Positions 35,241 through 42,902 of a DNA stretch of 64,000 nt are shown here, in pieces. The position numbers and the translations under genes are program-made. The stretch's first letter is position 1, and each line of letters begins with the position of its first letter. This DNA comes from Pseudomonas sp. Irchel s3f7 (GTDB lineage Bacteria > Pseudomonadota > Gammaproteobacteria > Pseudomonadales > Pseudomonadaceae). The notes below the pieces were generated by a model. The model searched no databases and had not been told where the DNA came from. It saw only the letters and a program-made list of their open reading frames with translations. The stretch spans positions 41,212-105,211 of the forward strand of contig NZ_FYDO01000026.1 in assembly GCF_900187615.1 (NCBI RefSeq), written 5' to 3'.

Positions 35241-35269
35241 AAAAAAGGAGCCTGCGATGGCTCCTTTTT
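35241..35269. terminator. Rho-independent terminator, probably of the minus-strand terC-side transcript or an orphan
   Basis: AAAAAAGGAGCC (35241-35252), loop TGCGAT, GGCTCCTTTTT (35259-35269). It lies 170 bases upstream of the Na/Pi gene and 196 bases downstream of terC. It would stop leftward terC transcription before the Na/Pi gene. Confidence 0.85.
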
Positions 35270-35296
35270 CGCACGTCGTGATAACCACCGAAGGAC

Positions 35297-35428
35297 TGTG
35301 GCGAGGGAGCTTGCTCCCGTTGGGTCGCGAAGCGCCCCTGAAACCATTGCATGCAATTTGTCAGACATACCGCATGCAATGGTTCACGACTGCTGCGCAG
35401 CCGAGCGGGAGCAAGCTCCCTCGCCACA
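35297..35428. repeat. Long REP-family inverted repeat with internal palindrome
   Basis: Arms TGTGGCGAGGGAGCTTGCTC (35297-35316) and the inverse at 35409-35428. Inside are AACCATTGCATGCAAT and GCATGCAATGGTT, a strong internal hairpin. The 393-base gap 35072-35464 is made up of this element, the terminator at 35241 and unremarkable sequence. Confidence 0.85.
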
Positions 35429-35464
35429 AAAGCTCATCTTTCAGAGAGCTTCGTTGCCGCAGGG

Positions 35465-36232
35465 TTACTGCCCCGGAATATCCTTGCGCAGTTTTACCGG
35501 ATCCTTCTGCTTGCGCTTTTTCGCGATGGAAGAGCGCATCTTGATGTTGATCGCTTCAACCGCCAGCGAGAACGCCATGGCGAAGTAGACGTAGCCTTTT
35601 GGCACATGCACGCCCAGGGAATCGGCAATCAGCACGGTACCGACGATCAGCAGGAACGACAGCGCCAGCATTTTCAGCGACGGGTGCCTTTCGATGAATT
35701 CGCTGATCTTGCCCGAAGCCAGCATCATCACCAGCACCGCCACGATGATCGCCGCGACCATGACCGGAACATGGGAAACCATGCCGACCGCGGTAATCAC
35801 CGAGTCCAGCGAGAACACGATGTCGATGATCGCGATCTGGACGATGGTGTAGAGGAAGTTGCCGCCCTTGCCGCCCGGCGTATCGTTGGTTTCGTCTTCA
35901 CCTTCCAGCGCGTGGTACATCTCTTGCGAGCTCTTCCACAACAGGAACAGGCCACCGAAGAACAGGATCAGGTCACGCCCGGAAATACCCTGGCCGAACA
36001 CTTCGAACAGGTCGGTCGTCAGGCGCATGACCCAGGTGATCGACAGCAGCAGCAGGATTCGCGTGATCATGGCCAGCGCCAGACCGAAAATCCGGGTGCG
36101 CGCCTGCATGTGCTTGGGCATGCGGCTGACCAGGATCGAAATCATGATGATGTTATCGATACCCAGGACTATTTCCAGGGCGGTCAGGGTGAAGAAGGCA
36201 ACCCAGATTTCAGGGTTGGTCAGCCATTCCAT
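35465..36232 (-). CDS. TerC family integral membrane protein
   Basis: A 255-residue membrane protein with seven to eight spans and the two family motifs with acidic residues in the membrane: LEIVLGIDNIIMISI (about residues 18-32) and IDIVFSLDSVITAVGM (about 135-150). TerC-family proteins are linked to manganese/calcium handling and tellurite resistance; the ion here is unknown. ATG 36232 has AAGGA 6 bases upstream. The basic tail (SIAKKRKQKDP) is cytoplasmic. Confidence 0.88.
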   Translation of the reverse strand: MEWLTNPEIWVAFFTLTALEIVLGIDNIIMISILVSRMPKHMQARTRIFGLALAMITRILLLLSITWVMRLTTDLFEVFGQGISGRDLILFFGGLFLLWKSSQEMYHALEGEDETNDTPGGKGGNFLYTIVQIAIIDIVFSLDSVITAVGMVSHVPVMVAAIIVAVLVMMLASGKISEFIERHPSLKMLALSFLLIVGTVLIADSLGVHVPKGYVYFAMAFSLAVEAINIKMRSSIAKKRKQKDPVKLRKDIPGQ

Positions 36233-36260
36233 GTGTATTCCTTTGAGCGATTGTTTAAAC

Positions 36261-36299
36261 CAAAACGGGCCCGGCTTCTTATCACGGAGCCTGGACCCG
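36261..36299 (-). terminator. Imperfect hairpin, likely terminator of the citrate transporter gene
   Basis: Read on the minus strand, GGGTCCAGGCT pairs imperfectly with AGCCGGGCCC and is followed by GTTTTGGTTT. It lies between citMHS and terC, which run in the same direction. Confidence 0.6.
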
Positions 36300-36317
36300 A
36301 AGTGGCGAGTCTTGGGC

Positions 36318-37625
36318 TTATAGAGTGCTGAACATCGGGAAAGTCCCCAACAGCAGCGCAGCAATCAGTATGCAGATACAAACCAGCACTGCCCACTTCA
36401 GGGTGAAGCGCTGGTGGTCACCGAAGTCGATGCCGGCCAAAGCCACCAACAGGTAAGTCGATGGTACCAGCGGGCTCAACAGGTGGACGGGCTGACCGAC
36501 GATCGAGGCACGCGCCATTTCCACCGCGGTTATACCGTAATGGCTGGCGGCTTCGGCAAGTACCGGTAACACGCCGTAATAAAATGCATCGTTCGACATG
36601 AAGAACGTGAACGGCATGCTCACCAGCGCGGTAATCACCGCCAGGTACGGGCCGAGAAAGTCCGGAATCACCGCCAGCAAGCTTTTCGACATGGCATCGA
36701 CCATGCCGGTGCCCGACAGGATACCGGTGAAGATGCCCGCCGCAAAGATCAGACCGACCACCGCCAGCACGCTGCCGGCGTGGGCCGCAACGCGATCCTT
36801 CTGTTGTTGCAGGCAAGGGTAGTTGACGATCATCGCAATACTGAACGCCACCATGAACAGCACCGGCAACGGCAGCAGGCCAGCAACCAGGGTGCACATC
36901 AGGCCCAGGGTCAGGGCGCCGTTGAACCAGATCAGTTTCGGACGACGGGCATCCGGGAACTGCGACACGCTGATTTCGCTGTGGTCGACTTCATCGCCCA
37001 CCAGGTGCAGTTCGCCCAGGCGCGCACGCTCACGTTTGCCGTAGAAGTAAGCAATGGCCAGGATCGCCATCACACCAGCGGCCATGGCCGGGATCATTGG
37101 CACGAAGATGTCGGACGGGTCCACGTGCAGTGCACTGGCCGCACGGGCGGTCGGGCCACCCCATGGGGTCATGTTCATCACGCCACCGGCGAGGATGATC
37201 AGGCCGGCCATGATCCGCGGGCTCATGCCGATACGGCTGTAGAGCGGCAGCATGGCGGCCACGCAGATCATGTAAGTGGTCGCGCCGTCACCATCGAGGG
37301 AAACGACGAGCGCCAGCACGGCGGTGCCGACCGAAACCTTCAGCGGGTCGCCCTTGACCATTTTGAGAATCTTGCGCACGGCCGGGTCGAACAGGCCGGA
37401 GTCAATCATCAGGGCGAAGTACAGAATCGCGAACATCAGCATCACGCCGGTCGGCGCAAGTTTGGTGATGCCTTCGAGCATCATCGGGCCGATTTTCGGA
37501 CCGAAGCCGCCGAACAGGGCGAAGATGATTGGAATAAGGATCAGGGCGATCAGCGCGGACAGGCGCTTGGTCATGATCAGGAACATGAACGTGATGACCA
37601 TGGCGAAGCCAAGGAAAGTCAGCAT
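36318..37625 (-). CDS. CitMHS family metal-citrate:proton symporter
   Basis: A 435-residue transporter with about twelve spans. Conserved stretches are SLDGDGATTYMICVAAMLPL and GGVMNMTPWGGPTARAASAL, which mark the CitMHS branch of the ion-transporter superfamily. It imports citrate complexed with Mg2+ or another divalent cation. The ATG at 37625 has CTGGAG 8 bases upstream. I saw no adjacent two-component regulator; the 412-base upstream region may be regulatory. Confidence 0.9.
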   Translation of the reverse strand: MLTFLGFAMVITFMFLIMTKRLSALIALILIPIIFALFGGFGPKIGPMMLEGITKLAPTGVMLMFAILYFALMIDSGLFDPAVRKILKMVKGDPLKVSVGTAVLALVVSLDGDGATTYMICVAAMLPLYSRIGMSPRIMAGLIILAGGVMNMTPWGGPTARAASALHVDPSDIFVPMIPAMAAGVMAILAIAYFYGKRERARLGELHLVGDEVDHSEISVSQFPDARRPKLIWFNGALTLGLMCTLVAGLLPLPVLFMVAFSIAMIVNYPCLQQQKDRVAAHAGSVLAVVGLIFAAGIFTGILSGTGMVDAMSKSLLAVIPDFLGPYLAVITALVSMPFTFFMSNDAFYYGVLPVLAEAASHYGITAVEMARASIVGQPVHLLSPLVPSTYLLVALAGIDFGDHQRFTLKWAVLVCICILIAALLLGTFPMFSTL

Positions 37626-38037
37626 GGGAATACTCCAGGCGTAGCGCGGCTAGGGAATGGGCGGATCGCGGGGATCAGCGCAGAACGGGAAGCACGAGAC
37701 GTACGGGCGGAGTTGCAGCGAAGCGGCGGGTAGTAAAGGACATCAGGGTCACCATTGTTGTTGTTAAATGGGCTGTGCGAGCGATAAAACACTGGCATTG
37801 GCCGACCGGTCTGTTGCCGGTAGTGAGGGCGATCCTAATCGGGGAAGCTTTCAGCCAGCTTTCGGCGATGAAAGCGTTGAGCGGAATTACAGCCGGTCGT
37901 CGGGTTGGGGCATGGCGTAAGCGCACTGATCACAACCGTAGGAGAGCGGTCAGTCATTGCTCGATCTGCCGTCGGGTCAGCGGCGGCATCGTGACTACCT
38001 GGATCACTTGCCCGGCGAGCCAGAAGAAACCCTCTGA
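37626..38037. other. Intergenic region upstream of the citrate transporter
   Basis: These 412 bases carry no convincing gene. A short minus-strand frame at 37675-37755 (26 codons, MVTLMSFTTRRFAATPPVRL...) ends 50 bases before the transporter start and could be a leader peptide, but it has no ribosome site. An overlapping plus-strand frame (37775-38308) has atypical composition and reads through the opposite strand of the DOPA-dioxygenase-like gene, so I regard it as spurious. Confidence 0.5.
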
Positions 38038-38364
38038 TCAAAAAGCAGACAGGTCGAGCGGGCACATCGCGCCCATCCAGATCGCGTGCTCGGTGTGGTC
38101 CAACAGATCGTCGCCGGTGTCCGGGTGCAGAAACACCACCAAGCCTTTGCGATTGAGCGCCAGCCACGGCAACACCTCGCCGATCAGTTCCGGACCGAAT
38201 GCCAGTTGGCAACTCCAGTCCGGGTGCGGGCCGACCGGGCGCTCATGCACGCGGCCCATTTTCAGGGGGAACAACTGCGCCGCCAGCTCACACAAGGTGC
38301 GCGCCTGATTGATCGTATTGGCGTCGAAATACACGTGAGCGTGATAGCCCTTGATCTGATGCAT
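38038..38364 (-). CDS. DOPA 4,5-dioxygenase family protein
   Basis: A 108-residue protein with the family His motifs YHAHVYFD near the N-terminus, GPHPDWSCQLAF mid-protein, and FLHPDTGDDLLDHTEHA near the C-terminus. Fungal and plant relatives perform extradiol cleavage of DOPA; in bacteria the substrate is generally unknown. Complete, with a normal family length. It is divergent from the NAD(P)-binding protein gene at 38447. Confidence 0.87.
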   Translation of the reverse strand: MHQIKGYHAHVYFDANTINQARTLCELAAQLFPLKMGRVHERPVGPHPDWSCQLAFGPELIGEVLPWLALNRKGLVVFLHPDTGDDLLDHTEHAIWMGAMCPLDLSAF

Positions 38365-38446
38365 GGAAATCCCTCTGAAGCGGGTCGAACCCTCACCGTT
38401 TCCTGCGAGTCACACGCCATATAGGCAGGAAAGAATGGAGCTCAGC

Positions 38447-39112
38447 ATGAAAAATGCCGAAACCCCGGTGGTGAAAGTGGTGCTTTATGGTGCCATGAGT
38501 AGCCTGGGCAGTGCGCTGATGGCTGAAATGCTGCACCGCCAACATGAAGTGATCGCCATCCTCGATGACCTGACCGCGCTCGCACCGCGCCCCGGTTTGC
38601 GCACCAAGGCCGGCGATCTGTTCGACGCAAAACGAGTGAAACAAAGCGTGGCGGGCAGCTCTGTGGTCGTCTGCCTGCTGGGCGCACCAGGTTTGCCGTT
38701 CAACAGCGAATCGGTGGAGAAAACCTTCGTGCCCGGCCCGGTCGAACAGGTGCTCGCGGTGGACGCGTTGATTGACGGCATGCAGGCGGCGGGCATTGCG
38801 CGGTTATTTCTAGTGGGCGATTTCGATGTTCTGGACGACCCGGAGGCCGAAGACCAATTGCAATTGCATGCTGCCGAAGAAATTCGCGAGGCCCTGCAAA
38901 GCAGCCCGTTGCGGTGGACAATGGTGAACGCGCCGTGGGCGGTCGCAGGGCTCGGTATCGAGCATTTCACCCACATCAGCAGCAGCCTGGAACCAGGCCT
39001 GGCAGAAACCCTGGAGCGACTGAACCGGGTAGCCGTGGGGATTGCCGATGAATTGCAGCTGAATCTGCACGTTGGTGAACATGTGAACTTTGTGGCGGTT
39101 ACGCCACGGTAA
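38447..39112 (+). CDS. NAD(P)-binding Rossmann-fold protein (NmrA-like)
   Basis: A 221-residue protein. The N-terminal Rossmann motif is slightly degenerate (VVLYGAMSSLGSALMAEML; a GxxxxxG variant), followed by VVVCLLGAPG. It lacks a clear YxxxK catalytic pair, so it may bind a nucleotide without being a classical dehydrogenase. ATG 38447 has TGGAG 8 bases upstream; the frame is open upstream. No functional link to the neighbours is evident. Confidence 0.72.
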   Translation: MKNAETPVVKVVLYGAMSSLGSALMAEMLHRQHEVIAILDDLTALAPRPGLRTKAGDLFDAKRVKQSVAGSSVVVCLLGAPGLPFNSESVEKTFVPGPVEQVLAVDALIDGMQAAGIARLFLVGDFDVLDDPEAEDQLQLHAAEEIREALQSSPLRWTMVNAPWAVAGLGIEHFTHISSSLEPGLAETLERLNRVAVGIADELQLNLHVGEHVNFVAVTPR

Positions 39113-39166
39113 ACCTGGGTAGGCGCTGCCGAAGGCTCGGTCCGCGCTCGGGCGATCTTTTAACGT

Positions 39167-40117
39167 TCAAACGGCAATCGAAGGAAACGACAGCCCTGTC
39201 AGCGATTGCGCACTGCTGGCCTGCTCGGCCATCAACCAATCCACGAATTGCTGAATCAACGCCCCACGCCGTTTGCGCTGGGGCAGTACCACGTAATATC
39301 CAAGCCTGGACATCGCCGTCTCGGCAATCGGTCGACACAACAATCCCTGCGCCAGCAAGTTATCCACAAGGTGCCGCCAGCCAATGGCCACGCCCTGACC
39401 GCCAATCGCAGCCTGAATCAGCAAGGTGTAGTTATCGAAGCGCAACTGCCCGGGGGCTGGCGGTGACGTAATCCCCAGTTCGCGGAACACGCCGCTCCAG
39501 TCGAACCAGTTGCTGCTGTTCTCACCGCGCAGGTGCAGCAGCGGAAACTCCAACAAGGATTGGGCCGGCAGAGGCAGTGGACGATCAATCAACAATTGCG
39601 GGCTGCACACCGGAAACACTTCTTCGCTGAACAGCCAATGGCTTTCGCCTTGCTTGAAACGACCATCGCCAAACAGCACTGCCACGTCGATATCCGTGCG
39701 CAGCATGTTGTGGCTGCGTTCACTGGTGACCAGGCTCACGTCCACCTGAGGATTGGCCGCGTGAAAACGGTGCAGGCGCGGCATCAGCCAATAAGCGGCG
39801 AACGCAAAGTCGGTCGCGACTTGCAGCACTTCATGCTGTTGCTGTGAGCTGATCGCGCTCAATCCTGCGTCTATGTTCTGCAAACCCAGCTGAACTTGCT
39901 CGAACAGGATCATTCCCGCCTCAGTCAGTTCGATGCCGCGATAAATGCGGTCGAACAAACGCGTCGCCAACTGTTCTTCCAGGCGTTTGATCTGCTGGCT
40001 GATGGCCGGTTGCGTGGTTCCAAGTTCATTGGCGGCAGCGGTAAAGCTGCGCTGGCGAGCCGCCGCTTCAAAGGCGCGGAGCAAATCCAGAGACAGGTCA
40101 CCGAGGGCGTCATACAT
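39167..40117 (-). CDS. LysR-type regulator of choline sulfate utilisation
   Basis: A 316-residue LysR protein. The N-terminal helix-turn-helix is RSFTAAANELGTTQPAISQQ (about residues 23-42), with the linker helix IKRLEEQLATRLFDR. The effector domain (residues 90-300) contains ATDFAFAAYWLMPRLHRF. It is divergent from betC across 114 bases and fits the family of putative choline-sulfate utilisation regulators that always flank betC. It probably activates betC-choX in response to choline-O-sulfate or choline (inference). Confidence 0.88.
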   Translation of the reverse strand: MYDALGDLSLDLLRAFEAAARQRSFTAAANELGTTQPAISQQIKRLEEQLATRLFDRIYRGIELTEAGMILFEQVQLGLQNIDAGLSAISSQQQHEVLQVATDFAFAAYWLMPRLHRFHAANPQVDVSLVTSERSHNMLRTDIDVAVLFGDGRFKQGESHWLFSEEVFPVCSPQLLIDRPLPLPAQSLLEFPLLHLRGENSSNWFDWSGVFRELGITSPPAPGQLRFDNYTLLIQAAIGGQGVAIGWRHLVDNLLAQGLLCRPIAETAMSRLGYYVVLPQRKRRGALIQQFVDWLMAEQASSAQSLTGLSFPSIAV

Positions 40118-40231
40118 AAGCTGTGCTTATCCTAGTCATTGCCGCGCATGGGCTTTACCGCAAAGTGCATGGGTTACATCCTCGATCCCAGCACTCTCGC
40201 ATAAACATTCACTATGGAATGCCGCGATCAC

Positions 40232-41746
40232 ATGAAGCGCAAGAACATTCTTTTCATCATGGCCGATCAAATGGCCGCGCCAATGTTGCCGTTCTATGGC
40301 CCTTCGCCTATCAAACTGCCTAATTTGAGCCGCCTCGCCGCCGGAGGCGTGGTGTTTGACTCCGCTTACTGCAACAGCCCGTTGTGCGCGCCGTCGCGCT
40401 TCACCCTGGTCAGTGGCCAGTTACCGAGCAAGATTGGCGCCTACGACAACGCGGCCGATTTCCCTGCCGATGTACCGACCTATGCCCACTACCTGCGTCG
40501 CCTCGGCTACCGCACCGCGTTGTCGGGAAAGATGCACTTTTGCGGTCCCGATCAGTTGCACGGCTACGAAGAACGCCTGACCAGTGACATTTACCCGGCC
40601 GATTACGGTTGGGCGGTGAACTGGGATGAACCGGATGTACGTCCGACCTGGTATCACAACATGTCGTCGGTGCTGCAAGCCGGACCATGCGTACGCACCA
40701 ATCAGCTGGATTTCGACGAAGAGGTGGTGTTCAAGGCTCAACAGTATTTGTTCGATCACATTCGCGAAGACGGCGATCAGCCGTTCTGCCTGACCGTGTC
40801 GATGACCCACCCCCACGACCCGTACACGATTCCCAAGGCATTTTGGGATCTGTACGACGATGCTGATATCCCGTTGCCTACAACGCCGGACCCGCATGAC
40901 CTCGACCCGCATTCCCAGCGTTTGCTCAAGGTCTACGACCTGTGGGACAAGCCGCTGCCTGTGGATAAGATCCGAGTCGCTCGCCGTGCGTATTTCGGCG
41001 CGTGCAGCTATATCGACAGCAACGTCGGCAAACTCCTGCAAACCCTCGATGAAACCGGGCTAATCGAGGACACTATCATCGTGTTTTCCGGGGACCACGG
41101 CGACATGCTCGGCGAACGCGGGCTCTGGTACAAAATGCACTGGTACGAAATGGCCGCCCGCGTACCTCTGTTGATCAGTGCGCCGGGGCATTTCGGTGCC
41201 GGTCGAGTCAGTGCTTCGGTATCCACCGCCGACTTGCTGCCAACCTTCGTCGAACTGGCCGGAGGCTCGCTGGAGCCAGGCTTGCCACTCGATGGCCGCT
41301 CGCTGGTCCCGCACCTGCAAGGGCAGGGCGGTCACGACGAAGTGTTCGGCGAATACATGGCCGAAGGCACGATCAGCCCGTTGATGATGATCCGCCGTGG
41401 CGCCTACAAGTTTATCTACAGCGAAGACGACCCTTGCCTGCTTTTCGATGTGCAAAATGACCCGCGTGAAATTGAAGAACTCAGCCAATCGCCACAACAT
41501 CGCCAACTTTTCGAAGATTTTCTCACCGAAGCGCGGGCCAAGTGGGACATCCCGACGATCCACCAACAAGTGCTCGCGAGCCAGCGACGTCGGCGTTTCG
41601 TGGCCGACGCCCTGACGATCGGCAAGCTGAAGAGCTGGGATCACCAGCCGCTGGTGGACGCCAGTCAGCAATACATGCGCAACCACATCGACCTCGACGA
41701 TCTGGAACGTAAAGCACGTTATCCACAACCCTGCCAAAACCAATAA
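40232..41746 (+). CDS. betC: Choline-sulfatase
   Basis: Hydrolyses choline-O-sulfate to choline and sulfate. The 504-residue type I sulfatase carries the formylglycine motif CxPSR in SPLCAPSRFTLVSGQ (modified Cys52 from the chosen start). The N-terminal metal-binding Asp is in ILFIMADQM, with further ligands in VFSGDHGDMLGE. The choline-sulfatase-specific C-terminus (HQPLVDASQQYMRNHIDLDD) is present. ATG 40232 gives the usual MKRxNILF start; ATG 40214 is in frame. No signal peptide, so cytoplasmic. It is followed after 16 bases by choX. Confidence 0.94.
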   Translation: MKRKNILFIMADQMAAPMLPFYGPSPIKLPNLSRLAAGGVVFDSAYCNSPLCAPSRFTLVSGQLPSKIGAYDNAADFPADVPTYAHYLRRLGYRTALSGKMHFCGPDQLHGYEERLTSDIYPADYGWAVNWDEPDVRPTWYHNMSSVLQAGPCVRTNQLDFDEEVVFKAQQYLFDHIREDGDQPFCLTVSMTHPHDPYTIPKAFWDLYDDADIPLPTTPDPHDLDPHSQRLLKVYDLWDKPLPVDKIRVARRAYFGACSYIDSNVGKLLQTLDETGLIEDTIIVFSGDHGDMLGERGLWYKMHWYEMAARVPLLISAPGHFGAGRVSASVSTADLLPTFVELAGGSLEPGLPLDGRSLVPHLQGQGGHDEVFGEYMAEGTISPLMMIRRGAYKFIYSEDDPCLLFDVQNDPREIEELSQSPQHRQLFEDFLTEARAKWDIPTIHQQVLASQRRRRFVADALTIGKLKSWDHQPLVDASQQYMRNHIDLDDLERKARYPQPCQNQ

Positions 41747-41762
41747 TGTTAAGGGGAAGCCC

Positions 41763-42683
41763 ATGCAAAAGTTATCCACAGTACTGACGGTCGGGCTCCT
41801 GGCACTGGGCAGCGCATCGGCGTTTGCCGATCAGAGCTGCGAGACGGTGAAGATGGCCGACCCGGGCTGGAGCGACATCGCCGCGACCAACGCCATCACC
41901 GGGTTTCTGCTGGATGGCATGGGCTACAAGGCCAAGGTCGATACCCTCGCGGTGCCGATCACCTTTGGCGGGTTGAAGGACGGCCAGGTGGATGTGTTCC
42001 TGGGTAACTGGATGCCGGCGCAACAGGGTTTCTACGACAAGTTCGTGGCGACCGGCGATGTCACGCAACTGGCGAAAAACCTCGATGGCACCGAGTTCAC
42101 GCTTGCGGTTCCGGATTACGTTTGGGACGCCGGCGTGCATAACTTTGCCGACCTGAACAAGTACGCGGACAAATTCGACAAGAAGATCTACGGCATCGGC
42201 TCCGGCGCGCCGGCGAACCTTTCGCTGCAAGAGATCATCAAGAAGAACGACTTCGACATGGGCCAGTGGAAACTGGTCGAGTCCAGCGAGCAGGCGATGC
42301 TGGCGGAAGTATCCCGAGCGGTGAAAAAACAGAAGTTCGTAACCTTCCTCGGCTGGACCCCGCACCCGATGAATGTGCAGCTGAAAATGCATTATCTGAA
42401 GGGTGGCGAGAAATACTTCGGCGACACCGGCAGCGTCTACACCCTGACCCGCAAAGGTTACGCACAGGCCTGCCCGAATGTCGGCAAGTTGCTGACCAAC
42501 CTGAGTTTCACTCAGGAGATGGAGAACAGCATCATGTCCGAGGTGGTGAACAAAAAAGTCAGCAACGCGGATGCCGCCAAGGCATGGATCAAGGCCAACC
42601 CGGCGGTGCTGGATAAGTGGCTGGATGGGGTCAAGACCTTGGATGGCAAGGATGCGTTGCCGGCGGTCAAAGCCAAACTATAA
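41763..42683 (+). CDS. Choline ABC transporter substrate-binding protein (ChoX-like)
   Basis: A 306-residue periplasmic protein of the OpuAC/glycine-betaine-binding family. The signal peptide ends at ASAFA, followed by the family start ETVKMADPGWSDIAATN. Aromatic residues that would form the quaternary-ammonium box occur in FLGNWMPAQ and FLGWTPHPMN. AAGGGG precedes the ATG. No permease or ATPase gene lies nearby, so it must use a transporter core encoded elsewhere. A perfect DnaA box overlaps codons 4-7. Its position behind betC makes choline or choline sulfate the likely ligand. Confidence 0.9.
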   Translation: MQKLSTVLTVGLLALGSASAFADQSCETVKMADPGWSDIAATNAITGFLLDGMGYKAKVDTLAVPITFGGLKDGQVDVFLGNWMPAQQGFYDKFVATGDVTQLAKNLDGTEFTLAVPDYVWDAGVHNFADLNKYADKFDKKIYGIGSGAPANLSLQEIIKKNDFDMGQWKLVESSEQAMLAEVSRAVKKQKFVTFLGWTPHPMNVQLKMHYLKGGEKYFGDTGSVYTLTRKGYAQACPNVGKLLTNLSFTQEMENSIMSEVVNKKVSNADAAKAWIKANPAVLDKWLDGVKTLDGKDALPAVKAKL

Positions 42684-42717
42684 GTGCCTCTGTGAAAGAG
42701 CCTTCGTGGAGGTGCCT

Positions 42718-42853
42718 TTGTGGCGAGGGAGCTTGCTCCCGCTGGACCGCGCAGCGGTCCCAAAACCATTGCATCAGGTTTATCAGGTCCACCGCATGCA
42801 AAGGTTTTACGATTGCTCCGAAATCGGACGGGGGCAAGCCCCCTCGCCACAAT
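42718..42853. repeat. Long REP-family inverted repeat
   Basis: Arms TTGTGGCGAGGGAGCTTGC (about 42718-42736) and the inverse ending CCCTCGCCACAA at 42853. Internal inversion ACCGCGCAGCGGT. Right arm is diverged (GGGGGCAAGCCCCCTCGCC). Located between choX and the SulP gene; it is the only notable content of the 219-base gap. Confidence 0.8.
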
Positions 42854-42902
42854 GATTGCGTGGTCCTGCTACCCTTGCGCCAAACCCAACCCGAGAGGCC
42901 CC

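Noticed and set aside
35200..35588. Open frames beginning MARELAP... at 35298, 42512-42855 and 44325-44630
   Set aside because: They are translations of the long REP-family inverted repeats. The same peptide recurs wherever the repeat occurs, on either strand, so they are not genes.
37775..38308. A 177-codon plus-strand frame upstream of the DOPA-dioxygenase-like gene
   Set aside because: Largely antisense to that gene; Ser/Arg-rich residue content typical of a shadow frame.
39113..39166. Possible terminator after the NmrA-like gene (CGATCTTTTAACG)
   Set aside because: It is a degenerate half of the repeat family D without a stable stem and T-run, so I did not list it as a terminator.
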